Under the pieces are notes generated by a model. The model had not been told where the DNA came from. It worked only from the letters and a program-made list of their open reading frames with translations, and did no database searches. A stretch of DNA of 64,000 nt from Paenibacillus periandrae. Its GTDB lineage: Bacteria > Bacillota > Bacilli > Paenibacillales > NBRC-103111. Every line of letters starts with the position of its first letter. Within the stretch, counting starts at the first letter, position 1. Of the stretch, positions 1-8,580 are shown in pieces. Location of the stretch: positions 36,140 to 100,139 of the forward strand of contig NZ_JAJNMU010000033.1 of assembly GCF_022458865.1 (NCBI RefSeq), written 5' to 3'. A program made the position numbers and the translations under genes.

Positions 1-1156
1 AGCACGTATCTGCACCCTGAAGCTCGTTAAGCTGTACACCAGGAATCGACTTCAATAAGTCACGCGGCTGCCGATTGACCCGCATCACATTCCGCAGGTG
101 ACAGGAGTCCTGATACGTAACCAGCTTCACGGGAGCATCAGGTGCAGTCGGCTTCAATACCAGTGGTCGGCCATAGTCGATCAACAGCTCTGATACATCC
201 TTCAATCGGTCCACAAAATCCTTGGCTGCAGGAACAAGTGACGCCTCCCCATGCAGCAGATGGTCATATTCCTTCAAGCTGGCACCACAGCCTCCCGCAT
301 TGCTGGCGATATAGTCTACCTGGGCATGAGCAAATACATCAATATTGGTGCGGGCAAGACGACGGGCGCTCTCCGCTTCTCCGGCATGGGCATGCAATGC
401 ACCGCAGCAGGTTTGGGCCTCAGGAATCGCAACCTCGAAGCCCGCTTCGCAAAGCAGCTTGACGGTATTAATATTCGTAGAAGTGAACAATACGTCCATG
501 ATACAGCCGCGGAACATGCCGACGCGAGCTCGCTTGTCACCAACCTGCGGAATGACCAGAATCCGCTGGCCATTGGCTGCAGTTTCCCAGGCTGCCGGAA
601 GTCCCAGCTTCTCCCACGCTGCAATAACACCATCGGAGGAAGCCGGCGGCAGGATCTGCTCCATCTCCCGCATATGCCGGGGGAACAGCTTCATCACACC
701 GCTTTTTTGCGTTAGGGTCTGCATACCGGAACGCTGGTACAGCTTAAGCAATCCGCCCACCATCCGCATGCGGCCATGATTCGGAAACAATCGCTCCATG
801 AATAAGGTACGAACCGCTTTGACATGCCAAGGGAACTCGGTTTCCGCAGCTATCGATTCTCTGGCCTGCTCAATCAATTGGCCATATTTCACATCGGATG
901 GACAGGCCGGCTCGCAAGCACGACAGCCGAGGCATAGATCCATCTGCTCCTTGAACTGCTGACCAGGCTCCATGAACCCATCGGCGACCGCCTTCATCAA
1001 TGCGATTCTCCCCCGGGGCGAGGCCGCTTCAAGTCCGGTTTCATTAAAGGTCGGACAGGCAGTCTGACAGAAGCCGCAGCGCATACAATTCGTCAGCTGA
1101 TCATAATCCAGGGTGGCAATCAATTTATCCTTGAGCGCTTGTTGTGTAGTTTCCAC
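1..1156 (-). CDS. glcF: Glycolate oxidase iron-sulfur subunit GlcF (partial)
   Basis: This is the 5' part of a reading frame of at least 385 codons that runs off the left edge. It begins with GTG at 1156, preceded by a GGGAGGGG ribosome site that overlaps the end of glcD; the two genes are 3 bases apart. Two ferredoxin-type cysteine motifs are visible near the N-terminus, NCMRCGFCQTACP and LCLGCRACEPACP, and a CCG motif (TCCGALHAHAGE) lies further in, as in the GlcF/LutA/HdrB family. By family knowledge it passes electrons from the GlcD flavoprotein to the membrane during oxidation of glycolate (or a related 2-hydroxy acid) to glyoxylate. The substrate cannot be fixed from sequence. The family call is secure; the C-terminus is not in view. 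Confidence 0.9.
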   Translation of the reverse strand, partial: METTQQALKDKLIATLDYDQLTNCMRCGFCQTACPTFNETGLEAASPRGRIALMKAVADGFMEPGQQFKEQMDLCLGCRACEPACPSDVKYGQLIEQARESIAAETEFPWHVKAVRTLFMERLFPNHGRMRMVGGLLKLYQRSGMQTLTQKSGVMKLFPRHMREMEQILPPASSDGVIAAWEKLGLPAAWETAANGQRILVIPQVGDKRARVGMFRGCIMDVLFTSTNINTVKLLCEAGFEVAIPEAQTCCGALHAHAGEAESARRLARTNIDVFAHAQVDYIASNAGGCGASLKEYDHLLHGEASLVPAAKDFVDRLKDVSELLIDYGRPLVLKPTAPDAPVKLVTYQDSCHLRNVMRVNRQPRDLLKSIPGVQLNELQGADTC

Positions 1157-1159
1157 CTT

Positions 1160-2671
1160 TTACCCCTCCCTATGGTTCATTTGACCATTATGCTCGTTAT
1201 GGATTGGATCGACGGCCTGCTTGGTCTCTGAGTGGGGCTCATGTGGCGCTGCATCGTCTGCTTCATTCTTATATACAATCCGCTTACGCGTCTCGGCGAA
1301 CAGCTTGCCGGGGTTGAGGATATTGTCCGGATCAAATGCCGCCTTCAGGCGTTTCATAATATCAACACCGGAAGCACCTACCTTCCATTCCAAAAAGGGT
1401 GCCTTGACCATACCAACACCATGCTCACCAGTAATCGTCCCGCCCATACCGATAGCCGCTTCAAAAATTTCCTCAAAGGCAAGCTCGACCCTGTGAAGCT
1501 CCTCCTCGTCTCGTGCGTCCGTCATCGCCGTCGGATGCAAATTGCCATCGCCTGCGTGCCCGAAGGTACAAATTTGAACATTATGCTTGCTGGCGATCCG
1601 CTGTATTTCCAGCACCATATCGGCAAGCCTTGAACGCGGTACGGTCGCATCCTCGAGAATTGTTGTCGGACGCAAGCGGGACAACGCGGCAAGCGCCGTC
1701 CTGCGGGCCTCCATAACCTTAGCACCTTCCTCAGGAGTAGCTGCAACCTTAACCTGGATCGCTCCCTGCTGCTTGCAAATGTCGGCGATTTTTAGCAAAT
1801 CGCGCTCGACCATGGCTTCGTCCCCATCCTGCTCAATGGCCAGAATCGCTTCGGCATCCACCGGCAAGCCGATCTTGGAAAAGTCTTCAACGACGCGAAT
1901 TGTCGCTTTATCCATAAATTCCAGTGTACAGGGTGTAATCCGGCTGGCAACAATCTGTGATACGGTTCGGGCTGCCGATTGAAGATCACTGAAGATTGCA
2001 ATCATGGAACGTCGGAAGTTCGGCCGCGGAACAAGCTTCACGGTAGCCTCGGTCAAGATGGCCAGCGTACCACCAGAGCCAACTAGCAGCCTCGTCAGAT
2101 CGTAGCCCGCCACATCCTTGACCAGCTTGCCACCCGTACGTAAAATCTCGCCATTGGCCAGCACAGCCTCCAGACCGATTACATAATCCTTGGTCGTTCC
2201 ATATTTCAGTCCGCGCAAGCCCCCTGCTCCCAGCGCAATATTGCCGCCCATCGTGCAAATAATCATGCTGCTCGGGTCTGGTGGATAAAATAAGCCCGTT
2301 TCTTCGACCGCCAAATGGAATTTTTTCGTATTCAAGCCGGTTTGGAAGGTAGCGGTCAAATTGTTCTGATCGATCTCAATCAGCTTGTTCATCCGCGTCA
2401 TTACTATCACAAGGCCTCCCTGCATCGGAACGGTGCCTGCACACAGATTGCTGCCTGCACCACGTCCAATCACGGGAATCCGATTGGCGGCGCATATCTT
2501 CATCACAGCCGATACCTCTGCAGTTGAAGCCGGAAATACGACGCCATCGGGCATCGCCTGGTAAAGCGGGGTTGCATCGTAGCTGTAGGAAACGAGCGTT
2601 TCATTATCGTATTTGTACCAGCCTGGGCCTACAGCAGCCTTCAGCTCTTCATGTACGGATGGTGATATCAT
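1160..2671 (-). CDS. glcD: Glycolate oxidase FAD-binding subunit GlcD
   Basis: 503 residues, the usual length of GlcD and related FAD-linked 2-hydroxy-acid oxidases. The PCMH-type FAD domain fills the N-terminal half, with GRGAGSNLCAG and the PPDPSS-to-GGNIALGAGGLRGLKYGTT segment. The C-terminal FAD-oxidase domain carries GHAGDGNLHP and GEHGVGMVK. I chose the ATG at 2671 (MISPSV...) because GGGGAGG lies 10 bases before it; the reading frame continues 8 codons upstream to an ATG without a ribosome site. It forms an operon with glcF immediately downstream. The divergent GntR gene and a palindrome between them suggest local control. D-lactate is an alternative substrate. Confidence 0.92.
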   Translation of the reverse strand: MISPSVHEELKAAVGPGWYKYDNETLVSYSYDATPLYQAMPDGVVFPASTAEVSAVMKICAANRIPVIGRGAGSNLCAGTVPMQGGLVIVMTRMNKLIEIDQNNLTATFQTGLNTKKFHLAVEETGLFYPPDPSSMIICTMGGNIALGAGGLRGLKYGTTKDYVIGLEAVLANGEILRTGGKLVKDVAGYDLTRLLVGSGGTLAILTEATVKLVPRPNFRRSMIAIFSDLQSAARTVSQIVASRITPCTLEFMDKATIRVVEDFSKIGLPVDAEAILAIEQDGDEAMVERDLLKIADICKQQGAIQVKVAATPEEGAKVMEARRTALAALSRLRPTTILEDATVPRSRLADMVLEIQRIASKHNVQICTFGHAGDGNLHPTAMTDARDEEELHRVELAFEEIFEAAIGMGGTITGEHGVGMVKAPFLEWKVGASGVDIMKRLKAAFDPDNILNPGKLFAETRKRIVYKNEADDAAPHEPHSETKQAVDPIHNEHNGQMNHREG

Positions 2672-2745
2672 CGATATAAAGCCTCCCCGTTGCATATTGA
2701 ATCGTTCTGATTTACAATCATAAATAGTTAGTGATAATTAGTCAG

Positions 2746-2758
2746 GTCATCTGATGAC
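2746..2758. promoter_or_regulatory. Palindromic operator candidate between glcD and the GntR gene
   Basis: GTCATC-T-GATGAC is a perfect 13-base inverted repeat in the 150-base divergent intergenic region. FadR-type GntR regulators bind short palindromes of this kind, and one is encoded next door, so autoregulation plus control of glcDF is inferred. No binding evidence is available. Confidence 0.5.
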
Positions 2759-2827
2759 TTTAATTATAAGAGGTTGCTTTTACCTGTGTCAATATCGAAT
2801 TAACCTATGAATGAGAGGATCGATTCT

Positions 2828-3523
2828 ATGCTGATTCCAAAAGCTTCTGCTGTAGTCTCAGAAGCTCTACGCGAGCAAATGATGAAGGGTGATTGGCCCG
2901 TTGGCTCACGGCTTCCTTCCGTTGAAAAGCTGGCTGAGCTCTTTCAGGTTGGCCGCTCTACGATCCGCGAGGCATTGGCTTCGCTGAAAGCCCAAGGCTG
3001 GGTGGACGTACGCCACGGCGGAGGTACCTTCGTGCTCAAAGATAAAGAGCCTGCCCTTGGAATTTGGCAGGCTCCTGAAATTCAGGATATCAAACAGCTC
3101 AAAGCCTGGCTTGAGCTGCGTTATATACTTGAAACGGAAAGCGCAAGCCTGGCAGCCAGGCGCCGCTCAGCTGAGCAGCTCGTCCAGCTCAAACAAATCA
3201 TCCTTGAGATGATGACGCTCCAAGAGGAAAGCCAGCTCGATCAAGCTGACATCCGCTTTCATGTTGCAATTGCTCAAGCCTCAGGAAATCCGCTGCTTGC
3301 GGGAACGCTGGAATCCTTGTTTTCCTCCATGGGACCCATTATGCGTGAAAGCCGACGTCTCTGGCTGTTCGCCGAGCAGAGCGAAGCGTCCAGACTATCC
3401 GACGAGCATTTTCATCTGGTTGAAGCGATAGAACAAGGCTCTGCCACACTCGCCAAAAACCGTATGGCCTCCCATCTGCGCAAAGTTGAGCAAACGCTCA
3501 GCGGCTTAACACCAGCTGAATGA
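2828..3523 (+). CDS. FadR-subfamily GntR transcriptional regulator
   Basis: 231 residues. The N-terminal winged helix (about 15-75) shows SRLPSVEKLAELFQVGRSTIREAL and the WVDVRHGGGTFV wing typical of GntR proteins. The C-terminal all-helical FCD domain (about 90-220) carries the FHVAIAQASGNPLL signature, which normally holds a metal and a small carboxylate. The ATG at 2828 follows AGAGG by 9 bases; the in-frame ATG at 2807 has no ribosome site. It is divergent from glcDF, so it probably senses glycolate, lactate or a similar acid and controls those genes. It ends 11 bases from the convergent fructokinase gene with no clear terminator between them. Confidence 0.85.
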   Translation: MLIPKASAVVSEALREQMMKGDWPVGSRLPSVEKLAELFQVGRSTIREALASLKAQGWVDVRHGGGTFVLKDKEPALGIWQAPEIQDIKQLKAWLELRYILETESASLAARRRSAEQLVQLKQIILEMMTLQEESQLDQADIRFHVAIAQASGNPLLAGTLESLFSSMGPIMRESRRLWLFAEQSEASRLSDEHFHLVEAIEQGSATLAKNRMASHLRKVEQTLSGLTPAE

Positions 3524-3534
3524 AAGCCACAACA

Positions 3535-4428
3535 CTAGACTGTAACTCGGCTCCGCTCCAGCTCCTGCCTTGCCAGAACTAAAGAACCACTCAAACCGGC
3601 ATTGTCCCCCAAAGCGGGCGGTACAATATATTCGCCGATTTTCTCAGGTGTCAACTCTTCCTTCTGGACATAGCCGTTCAATATGCTAATAACATGACGG
3701 TGGATTAACGGAAATAATTGCTTTTGCTTCATAACACCGCCGCCAAGGATGATTTTCTTAGGAGAAAGAATATAAATGAAGTTCGTTACAGCCTGCGCTA
3801 AATAATAAGCTTCGAATTCCCATACTTGCTGGTTCTCCACCAGATCAATCCCTTTGCGGCCCCAACGCTTCTCGATGGCAGGTCCTGCAGCCATACCTTC
3901 CAGACAATCACTATGGTAGGGACAAGATCCTGCAAACGTATCCTCCGGATGACGTTTTACCAGAATGTGTCCCATCTCCGGATGAATTAGGCCATGCAGC
4001 AGCTTGCCCTCTACCACGGCTCCTGCGCCGATTCCGGTACCAATGGTCACATATACGCAGCTGTCCAGACCTTTGGCTGCTCCCCACTCCGCTTCCCCAA
4101 GCGCTGCGGCATTCACATCAGTGTCGAACCCCATCGGTACATGAATATGCTTGCGAAGCTCACTCAGGATCGGATACTGACTCCAATATGGCTTTGGTGT
4201 GGTTGTAACGCTGCCGTAGGTAGCACTTTCTTTGTTCAGATCAATCGGACCAAATGATCCGATTCCTATCGCTTCAACCTGCTTGTCTGCATAATAACGA
4301 ATCACTTGACCCAAGGTCTCTTCCGGTGTGGTTGTCGGAAAGCTGATCCGATCCATGATTTCACCGTGCTCGTTGCCAAACCCGCAAACAAATTTAGTGC
4401 CTCCTGCTTCTATTGCTCCCAAAATCAT
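3535..4428 (-). CDS. ROK-family fructokinase
   Basis: 297 residues, the normal size for bacterial ROK fructokinases (ScrK/GmuE type). The ATP-binding start GAIEAGGTKFVCG is at the N-terminus, GTGIGAGAVV is near the middle, and HPEMGHILVKRHPED followed by CPYHSDCLEG supplies the His/Cys zinc site of the ROK signature. It phosphorylates free fructose to fructose-6-phosphate in the cytoplasm. It lies 40 bases downstream of a zinc polyol dehydrogenase on the same strand. The pair fits a route in which a polyol is oxidised to fructose and then phosphorylated; that link is inference. Glucokinase-like or mannose specificity cannot be excluded. Confidence 0.85.
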   Translation of the reverse strand: MILGAIEAGGTKFVCGFGNEHGEIMDRISFPTTTPEETLGQVIRYYADKQVEAIGIGSFGPIDLNKESATYGSVTTTPKPYWSQYPILSELRKHIHVPMGFDTDVNAAALGEAEWGAAKGLDSCVYVTIGTGIGAGAVVEGKLLHGLIHPEMGHILVKRHPEDTFAGSCPYHSDCLEGMAAGPAIEKRWGRKGIDLVENQQVWEFEAYYLAQAVTNFIYILSPKKIILGGGVMKQKQLFPLIHRHVISILNGYVQKEELTPEKIGEYIVPPALGDNAGLSGSLVLARQELERSRVTV

Positions 4429-4468
4429 AATCGTAGGTCTCCTTCATCAATAGCGATTGAATTAATTC

Positions 4469-5473
4469 TTAATATACAATAACACCTTTGTTCACATTCA
4501 TTTTAAGATAATCGCCCATCACCTGTGGAATATCTGCAAGCTTGAATTTGTGGCTGATTAACGGCTCTATGCTCACGATTCCCTGTTCAATAAGGGCAAT
4601 GGCTTCCTCGTGCGTGTGCGGATTAATAAATGAACCTAATACACGCAGCTCCTTGGCAAAAATCGCGAACGGCGACACCTTGATTTGAGTAGCAGGTGAA
4701 GCAACGCCAAACAGCAGCACCTGACCGCCTTTTCCCGCAGCCTCAAAAGCCAGCTCCATCGATTCCGGACGTCCTACACATTCAATGACGACATCAGCCT
4801 GGCTCTTCAACTGCTCTACAACGTCCGCTGTCGGGCTTACGACCTCATCCGCTCCTAACGCGAGCAGCGCGGCATGCTTCTCAGCTGCTGGGTCACTGAC
4901 GATGATTCGGGCTGCTCCCTGCTTCTTGACCAACTGTAGAAACAGCTGACCGATAAATCCGCCACCGATCAAGAGCACGGTATGAATCGGACGAATGTCG
5001 AGCTTCTTAAAACCATGAAGCACACAACCGAGAGGCTCAACCATAGCTCCTTCCACAAAGCTCATTGAATCGGGAAGCAGGTAGCAATTGGCTGCAGGCG
5101 CTACACAATATTCACCCATCCCACCATCTCGCGTGACCCCAACAGCCTGAAGACGGTCACACAGGTTCAGCTGACCATTGCGGCAATATCGGCAGCTGCC
5201 GCAGTAAATATTCGGATCAACTGATACCCGATCCCCCACTTTAAGCTGGGTGACACCTTCCCCGCATTCCGTAACTTCACCAGCAAGCTCATGTCCCAGC
5301 ACGATTGGAGGTGTAACGGCTGCCGAACCCGGATTTCCATGATAAATATGCTGGTCCGTGCCGCAAATGCCACAGCCCTGAACACGAATTCTGACCTCTC
5401 CGGGCATAAGCTTGGCAGGCTCCCATGCCACTACTTCAATTTGATGCTTGCCTTGCAATACCGCTGCCTGCAT
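4469..5473 (-). CDS. Zinc-dependent polyol/threonine dehydrogenase-type oxidoreductase
   Basis: 334 residues of the medium-chain dehydrogenase family. The catalytic zinc motif is GCGICGTDQHIYHG with GHELAGEV, and the structural zinc cysteines are all present in CGSCRYCRNGQLNLC. The nucleotide fold shows LLIGGGFIGQLFLQL followed by VSDPAAEK, which favours NAD. Relatives oxidise sorbitol, xylitol, butanediol or threonine. A good AAAGGAGAG ribosome site precedes the ATG. It is probably co-transcribed with the fructokinase gene downstream, suggesting oxidation of a polyol to fructose; this substrate is inferred from context only. Confidence 0.85.
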   Translation of the reverse strand: MQAAVLQGKHQIEVVAWEPAKLMPGEVRIRVQGCGICGTDQHIYHGNPGSAAVTPPIVLGHELAGEVTECGEGVTQLKVGDRVSVDPNIYCGSCRYCRNGQLNLCDRLQAVGVTRDGGMGEYCVAPAANCYLLPDSMSFVEGAMVEPLGCVLHGFKKLDIRPIHTVLLIGGGFIGQLFLQLVKKQGAARIIVSDPAAEKHAALLALGADEVVSPTADVVEQLKSQADVVIECVGRPESMELAFEAAGKGGQVLLFGVASPATQIKVSPFAIFAKELRVLGSFINPHTHEEAIALIEQGIVSIEPLISHKFKLADIPQVMGDYLKMNVNKGVIVY

Positions 5474-5512
5474 GTCACTATCTCTCCTTTAATTTATACT
5501 TCTCAAATCTTA

Positions 5513-5577
5513 ACAAAAAAACAACAGCCCCACAATACAAAGCAAGTCACATTGACTGCATAGTATGGCGAGGCTGA
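5513..5577 (-). terminator. Rho-independent terminator after the beta-helix gene
   Basis: On the minus strand a long hairpin (stem starting CAGCCTCGCC and closing with GTGGGGCTG) is followed by a run of Ts. It lies just downstream of the stop codon of the beta-helix gene and should end the transcript of sugar locus 1. Confidence 0.7.
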
Positions 5578-5590
5578 TTATTCAACGCTT

Positions 5591-7636
5591 TTAAGGTGTG
5601 ATATTCAGGTGCGGCCGTCCTCCGATATCGGTGCTTTCTTTTGAAGCATAGGAAACATTCCCGTTGGAATTCACAGGTGATGTACTATAAACCCGAATTG
5701 AAAGCTTTTTGCCGCTCGTCATAGCCGCTTGCACCTGAGAGGTCACATTAATCGTGATCGGTGTCCCGCTAGTAATGGTATACGTACCAAGAACTGTGCT
5801 GGAGGCTGGCTTGGTGTTCCATGTAATGCCCCCTTCTGTCCAGGTGTTGTCGCTAACCAAGGCCACCTCGTTCTGGATGCCGGTTGAGGCCGTAACTGTA
5901 GGAGTGAGTGTAATCGATGCCGCCGATACGGTTCCGCTATAGCTGCCAAAATCAAATTTAAAATATCCGTCACGCTTATAGCTGGTCAAATCATTTTTGG
6001 TATCTATGGTAACTGCAGTAGTTCCCGCCTGATTGGTTCCTGCATAGGTTCCATCACGAACCGTGGCATCATCCACTGCAGTCCATACATTCGGAAGGGT
6101 CACGCCAGCTCCATTGTAAGCACCCCGATTAGGGGCAGTCGAAGCAGACACGGTGTTCCCCCAGTAGTCCTTGCCACCATTGTTGCTTATAAGCAGACCC
6201 GACCCCATAGCAGGTGAACCCGATCCCAGCTTATAGCCATCAACCGAGCTGAGGCCTGTGCCTCCGCTGCCTGCGCCCGCCAAGAGAGGATCGGTGGTAA
6301 GCTTGTGAGCATCGGCAGGTTCACTCGCAGGATGATTGCCGTAAAAAAGGTTATAATCATAAACATCATTGGCTTTTACCGTATACCCGCCACTGCCCAA
6401 ATTATATACGATGTTGTTTTTGAAATAGATTGGATTGCTGCCGCTTAATCCAGTCATAATACTCGTGCCCAATCCTGAGCGAATATAAAAGGTGTTGTTA
6501 TAAATGTTCGCGTTCAACGGTGTGTAGCCGCTGTTAAACTGAAAAATTCGTGCGCGGTCATTTTGGCTTATATTATAGCGAACGACTATATTATCGTTGC
6601 GGATCGATCCGTTACCCATGACCAGGAGAAACCCGCCTTCATTGTCATGGCTGTAATTGTATTGGACTGTGCATCCAGTTAGATTATAGTCGCAATCGAA
6701 GCCTTGGCCGTCATTCGTTGTTTTCGTATTATAGGCTTCATTAAATTGCATCACCGGATTGGTGCTGTTAATAGCCCATATCGCAACATTATAATGGGTG
6801 TCCCGCGCATGTGCGGTGTTCACGACATTATATTGGATCAGGCCGTTAATGGATGCACGCATCACAATGCCGTCCCCGCCAATATCATTCAGTGTATTAT
6901 TGCTGATGACGAGATTGGTATAAGGCTCGAAATTTCCGCTGCCGTCATTGTTGCCCCATGAGCTGCCATTGCTTATACCGGTACGGTCAGCCCTTTCCAC
7001 CGTATTGCCGTCGATCAGCACATCGTTCCATTTCGTGCGCACAGCAGTCCCTGACACCGTAACAAAGATACCTCCGGTAACCTTGAGCTCATCTGTATTG
7101 GTACCCTTAATATCGTGAATGTACAGGTTTTTGATATAAAAATGATTATAGGTTCCAACATCGTGCGCTTCGACCTTAACCCCGTATCGGTCCCCTTCCG
7201 CTGCTGCAGTATTGGTTACCTCCAGATTGTTAATTTCCCAATATTGCTGGTTGTAGAAGTAGACGGTCGCCCCTGTCAAACCATTCCCGTTAAAAATCGG
7301 CTTATTCCCCGTACCGTACTTGTCTATGATAATCGGAGAGCCAGCAGAACCAGACCCCAGCGGATGCAATTGCCCGGACCATGTGGAGCCTGACTTAAAA
7401 AGAATTTTATCACCCGGCTGAAAGGTTGTGCCGTTGACTTGGGTCAAAGTTTTCCAGGGTGCCCCCATGCTTAGTCCATTGTTGCTGTCATTGCCGCCAG
7501 CAGAATCTACATAATAGGTTGTATTGTTGGCATAGGTGGTAGTCGTCCAGGCGGGTATGGACACAACAAAGGCCAACATGAGTAAGAACATCAAGCCGAG
7601 CGACCCACAGAGACGAATTGCCTTGGTTAACTTCAT
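5591..7636 (-). CDS. Secreted right-handed beta-helix protein with C-terminal DNRLRE-type domain
   Basis: 681 residues. A signal peptide (about 1-36, ending near TTYA) leads into YYVDSAGGNDSNNG, the usual opening of secreted parallel beta-helix carbohydrate-active proteins. Residues 80-450 hold repeated short strands with INNLEV, NLYIHDIKG, LVISNNTL and IYNNTFYI-like turns, as in pectate-lyase-fold proteins. The C-terminal 150 residues (from AVDDATVRDGTYAG) look like a DNRLRE/CBM96-type beta-sandwich, a domain that binds polysaccharide in some lyases. It is the last gene of a transporter operon, so it probably attacks or binds a polysaccharide outside the cell whose products are imported. I cannot identify catalytic residues with certainty, so lyase activity is a guess. 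Confidence 0.78.
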   Translation of the reverse strand: MKLTKAIRLCGSLGLMFLLMLAFVVSIPAWTTTTYANNTTYYVDSAGGNDSNNGLSMGAPWKTLTQVNGTTFQPGDKILFKSGSTWSGQLHPLGSGSAGSPIIIDKYGTGNKPIFNGNGLTGATVYFYNQQYWEINNLEVTNTAAAEGDRYGVKVEAHDVGTYNHFYIKNLYIHDIKGTNTDELKVTGGIFVTVSGTAVRTKWNDVLIDGNTVERADRTGISNGSSWGNNDGSGNFEPYTNLVISNNTLNDIGGDGIVMRASINGLIQYNVVNTAHARDTHYNVAIWAINSTNPVMQFNEAYNTKTTNDGQGFDCDYNLTGCTVQYNYSHDNEGGFLLVMGNGSIRNDNIVVRYNISQNDRARIFQFNSGYTPLNANIYNNTFYIRSGLGTSIMTGLSGSNPIYFKNNIVYNLGSGGYTVKANDVYDYNLFYGNHPASEPADAHKLTTDPLLAGAGSGGTGLSSVDGYKLGSGSPAMGSGLLISNNGGKDYWGNTVSASTAPNRGAYNGAGVTLPNVWTAVDDATVRDGTYAGTNQAGTTAVTIDTKNDLTSYKRDGYFKFDFGSYSGTVSAASITLTPTVTASTGIQNEVALVSDNTWTEGGITWNTKPASSTVLGTYTITSGTPITINVTSQVQAAMTSGKKLSIRVYSTSPVNSNGNVSYASKESTDIGGRPHLNITP

Positions 7637-7661
7637 TAATCATTCTCCTCGTCAATTAAAA

Positions 7662-7675
7662 TATAAGCGCTTACA
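7662..7675 (-). promoter_or_regulatory. Candidate cre (CcpA) site upstream of the beta-helix gene
   Basis: TGTAAGCGCTTATA on the minus strand matches the classical cre consensus TGWAANCGNTNWCA at 13 of 14 positions. It sits about 25 bases before the start codon, where CcpA would repress. Predicted only. Confidence 0.45.
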
Positions 7676-7701
7676 ACAATCATCTGCTGCAACAACTTCT
7701 C

Positions 7702-8487
7702 TTATTGCATCTGGATTTGCTCATAAATTGATTCCATCACCACCACCTTTGCTGCCTCTAGCTCCTGCTTCACTTTAGCATCGTAATTGGCGTCAATCAG
7801 ACGCTGCTTTACACTATCCTTGACCTCACTGTACAGCATGTAACTACCAGCTTTTCGTTCTCCGGGCTGCTGATAAAGCTTGCCCTTCAGCTGCTCATAA
7901 AGATTGATCAGCTCTTGTTCAGATACGGCCTCTTCTCGCTCACTCATAACAGCCTTTAATTGGATGACCATCGTTGATTGCACGTAAGTATAGTAACCCC
8001 ATTCCTCGTATTGCCGTGGACCATAAATCACACGATTGTTAGCTACAGCCTCCTGTCTCCTTTGGTTCTCCTTTGCCCATTTATCAAGAAACGAAGAATA
8101 GCTGGTATCCTCCAGCAGCCCGAATTGCTGTGCCAACAACTGCTGCACCTTTACCTGTTTAATTTGCTCCATGGCCAGCTGCTTGGCCTTTATGATAGGT
8201 ACCTCCCCCTGAAAGCTCGTAGTCCAAAATGTAGAAGAGTCGTCTGCATCGAATTTTTGTTTAAAATAACTGGTAACCTGGGCCTTTACCTGGGACAAAA
8301 ACAGATTGAATTCACGTTCCTCTATGACTGCTCCATTGATATAAGCAACCGTTGGGCTAGATAAATTAGATGAATGGCCTGAATTTCCAAGCTCCGTGTG
8401 GTGCCAGGAGATATAGCCAGTGCAAGCAATTGCCGATACAAGGATAGCAATTGCACAAATCAAAATTCTGCCACCTGCTGGTCTCAT
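7702..8487 (-). CDS. Membrane-anchored PrsA/SurA-like protein of unknown function
   Basis: 261 residues. One hydrophobic N-terminal segment (about 8-24, ending SAIACTGY) may be a membrane anchor or a weak lipobox. The rest is a charged, helix-rich region beginning VAYINGAVIEEREFNLFLSQVKAQV, the pattern of the SurA/PrsA N-terminal chaperone domain; no parvulin catalytic domain is evident. It sits between the binding-protein gene and the beta-helix gene of sugar locus 1, so it may help fold or localise the secreted beta-helix protein. That role is inference; a plain hypothetical protein remains possible. Confidence 0.6.
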   Translation of the reverse strand: MRPAGGRILICAIAILVSAIACTGYISWHHTELGNSGHSSNLSSPTVAYINGAVIEEREFNLFLSQVKAQVTSYFKQKFDADDSSTFWTTSFQGEVPIIKAKQLAMEQIKQVKVQQLLAQQFGLLEDTSYSSFLDKWAKENQRRQEAVANNRVIYGPRQYEEWGYYTYVQSTMVIQLKAVMSEREEAVSEQELINLYEQLKGKLYQQPGERKAGSYMLYSEVKDSVKQRLIDANYDAKVKQELEAAKVVVMESIYEQIQMQ

Positions 8488-8580
8488 GAGCTCCCTCCTA
8501 TAGTTGTTGGCACAGAACCAAAAGACTGCCCCATCGGTAGTTGATCTACGATTGTGACAGCCCCTGGTTGGACAATGAAT

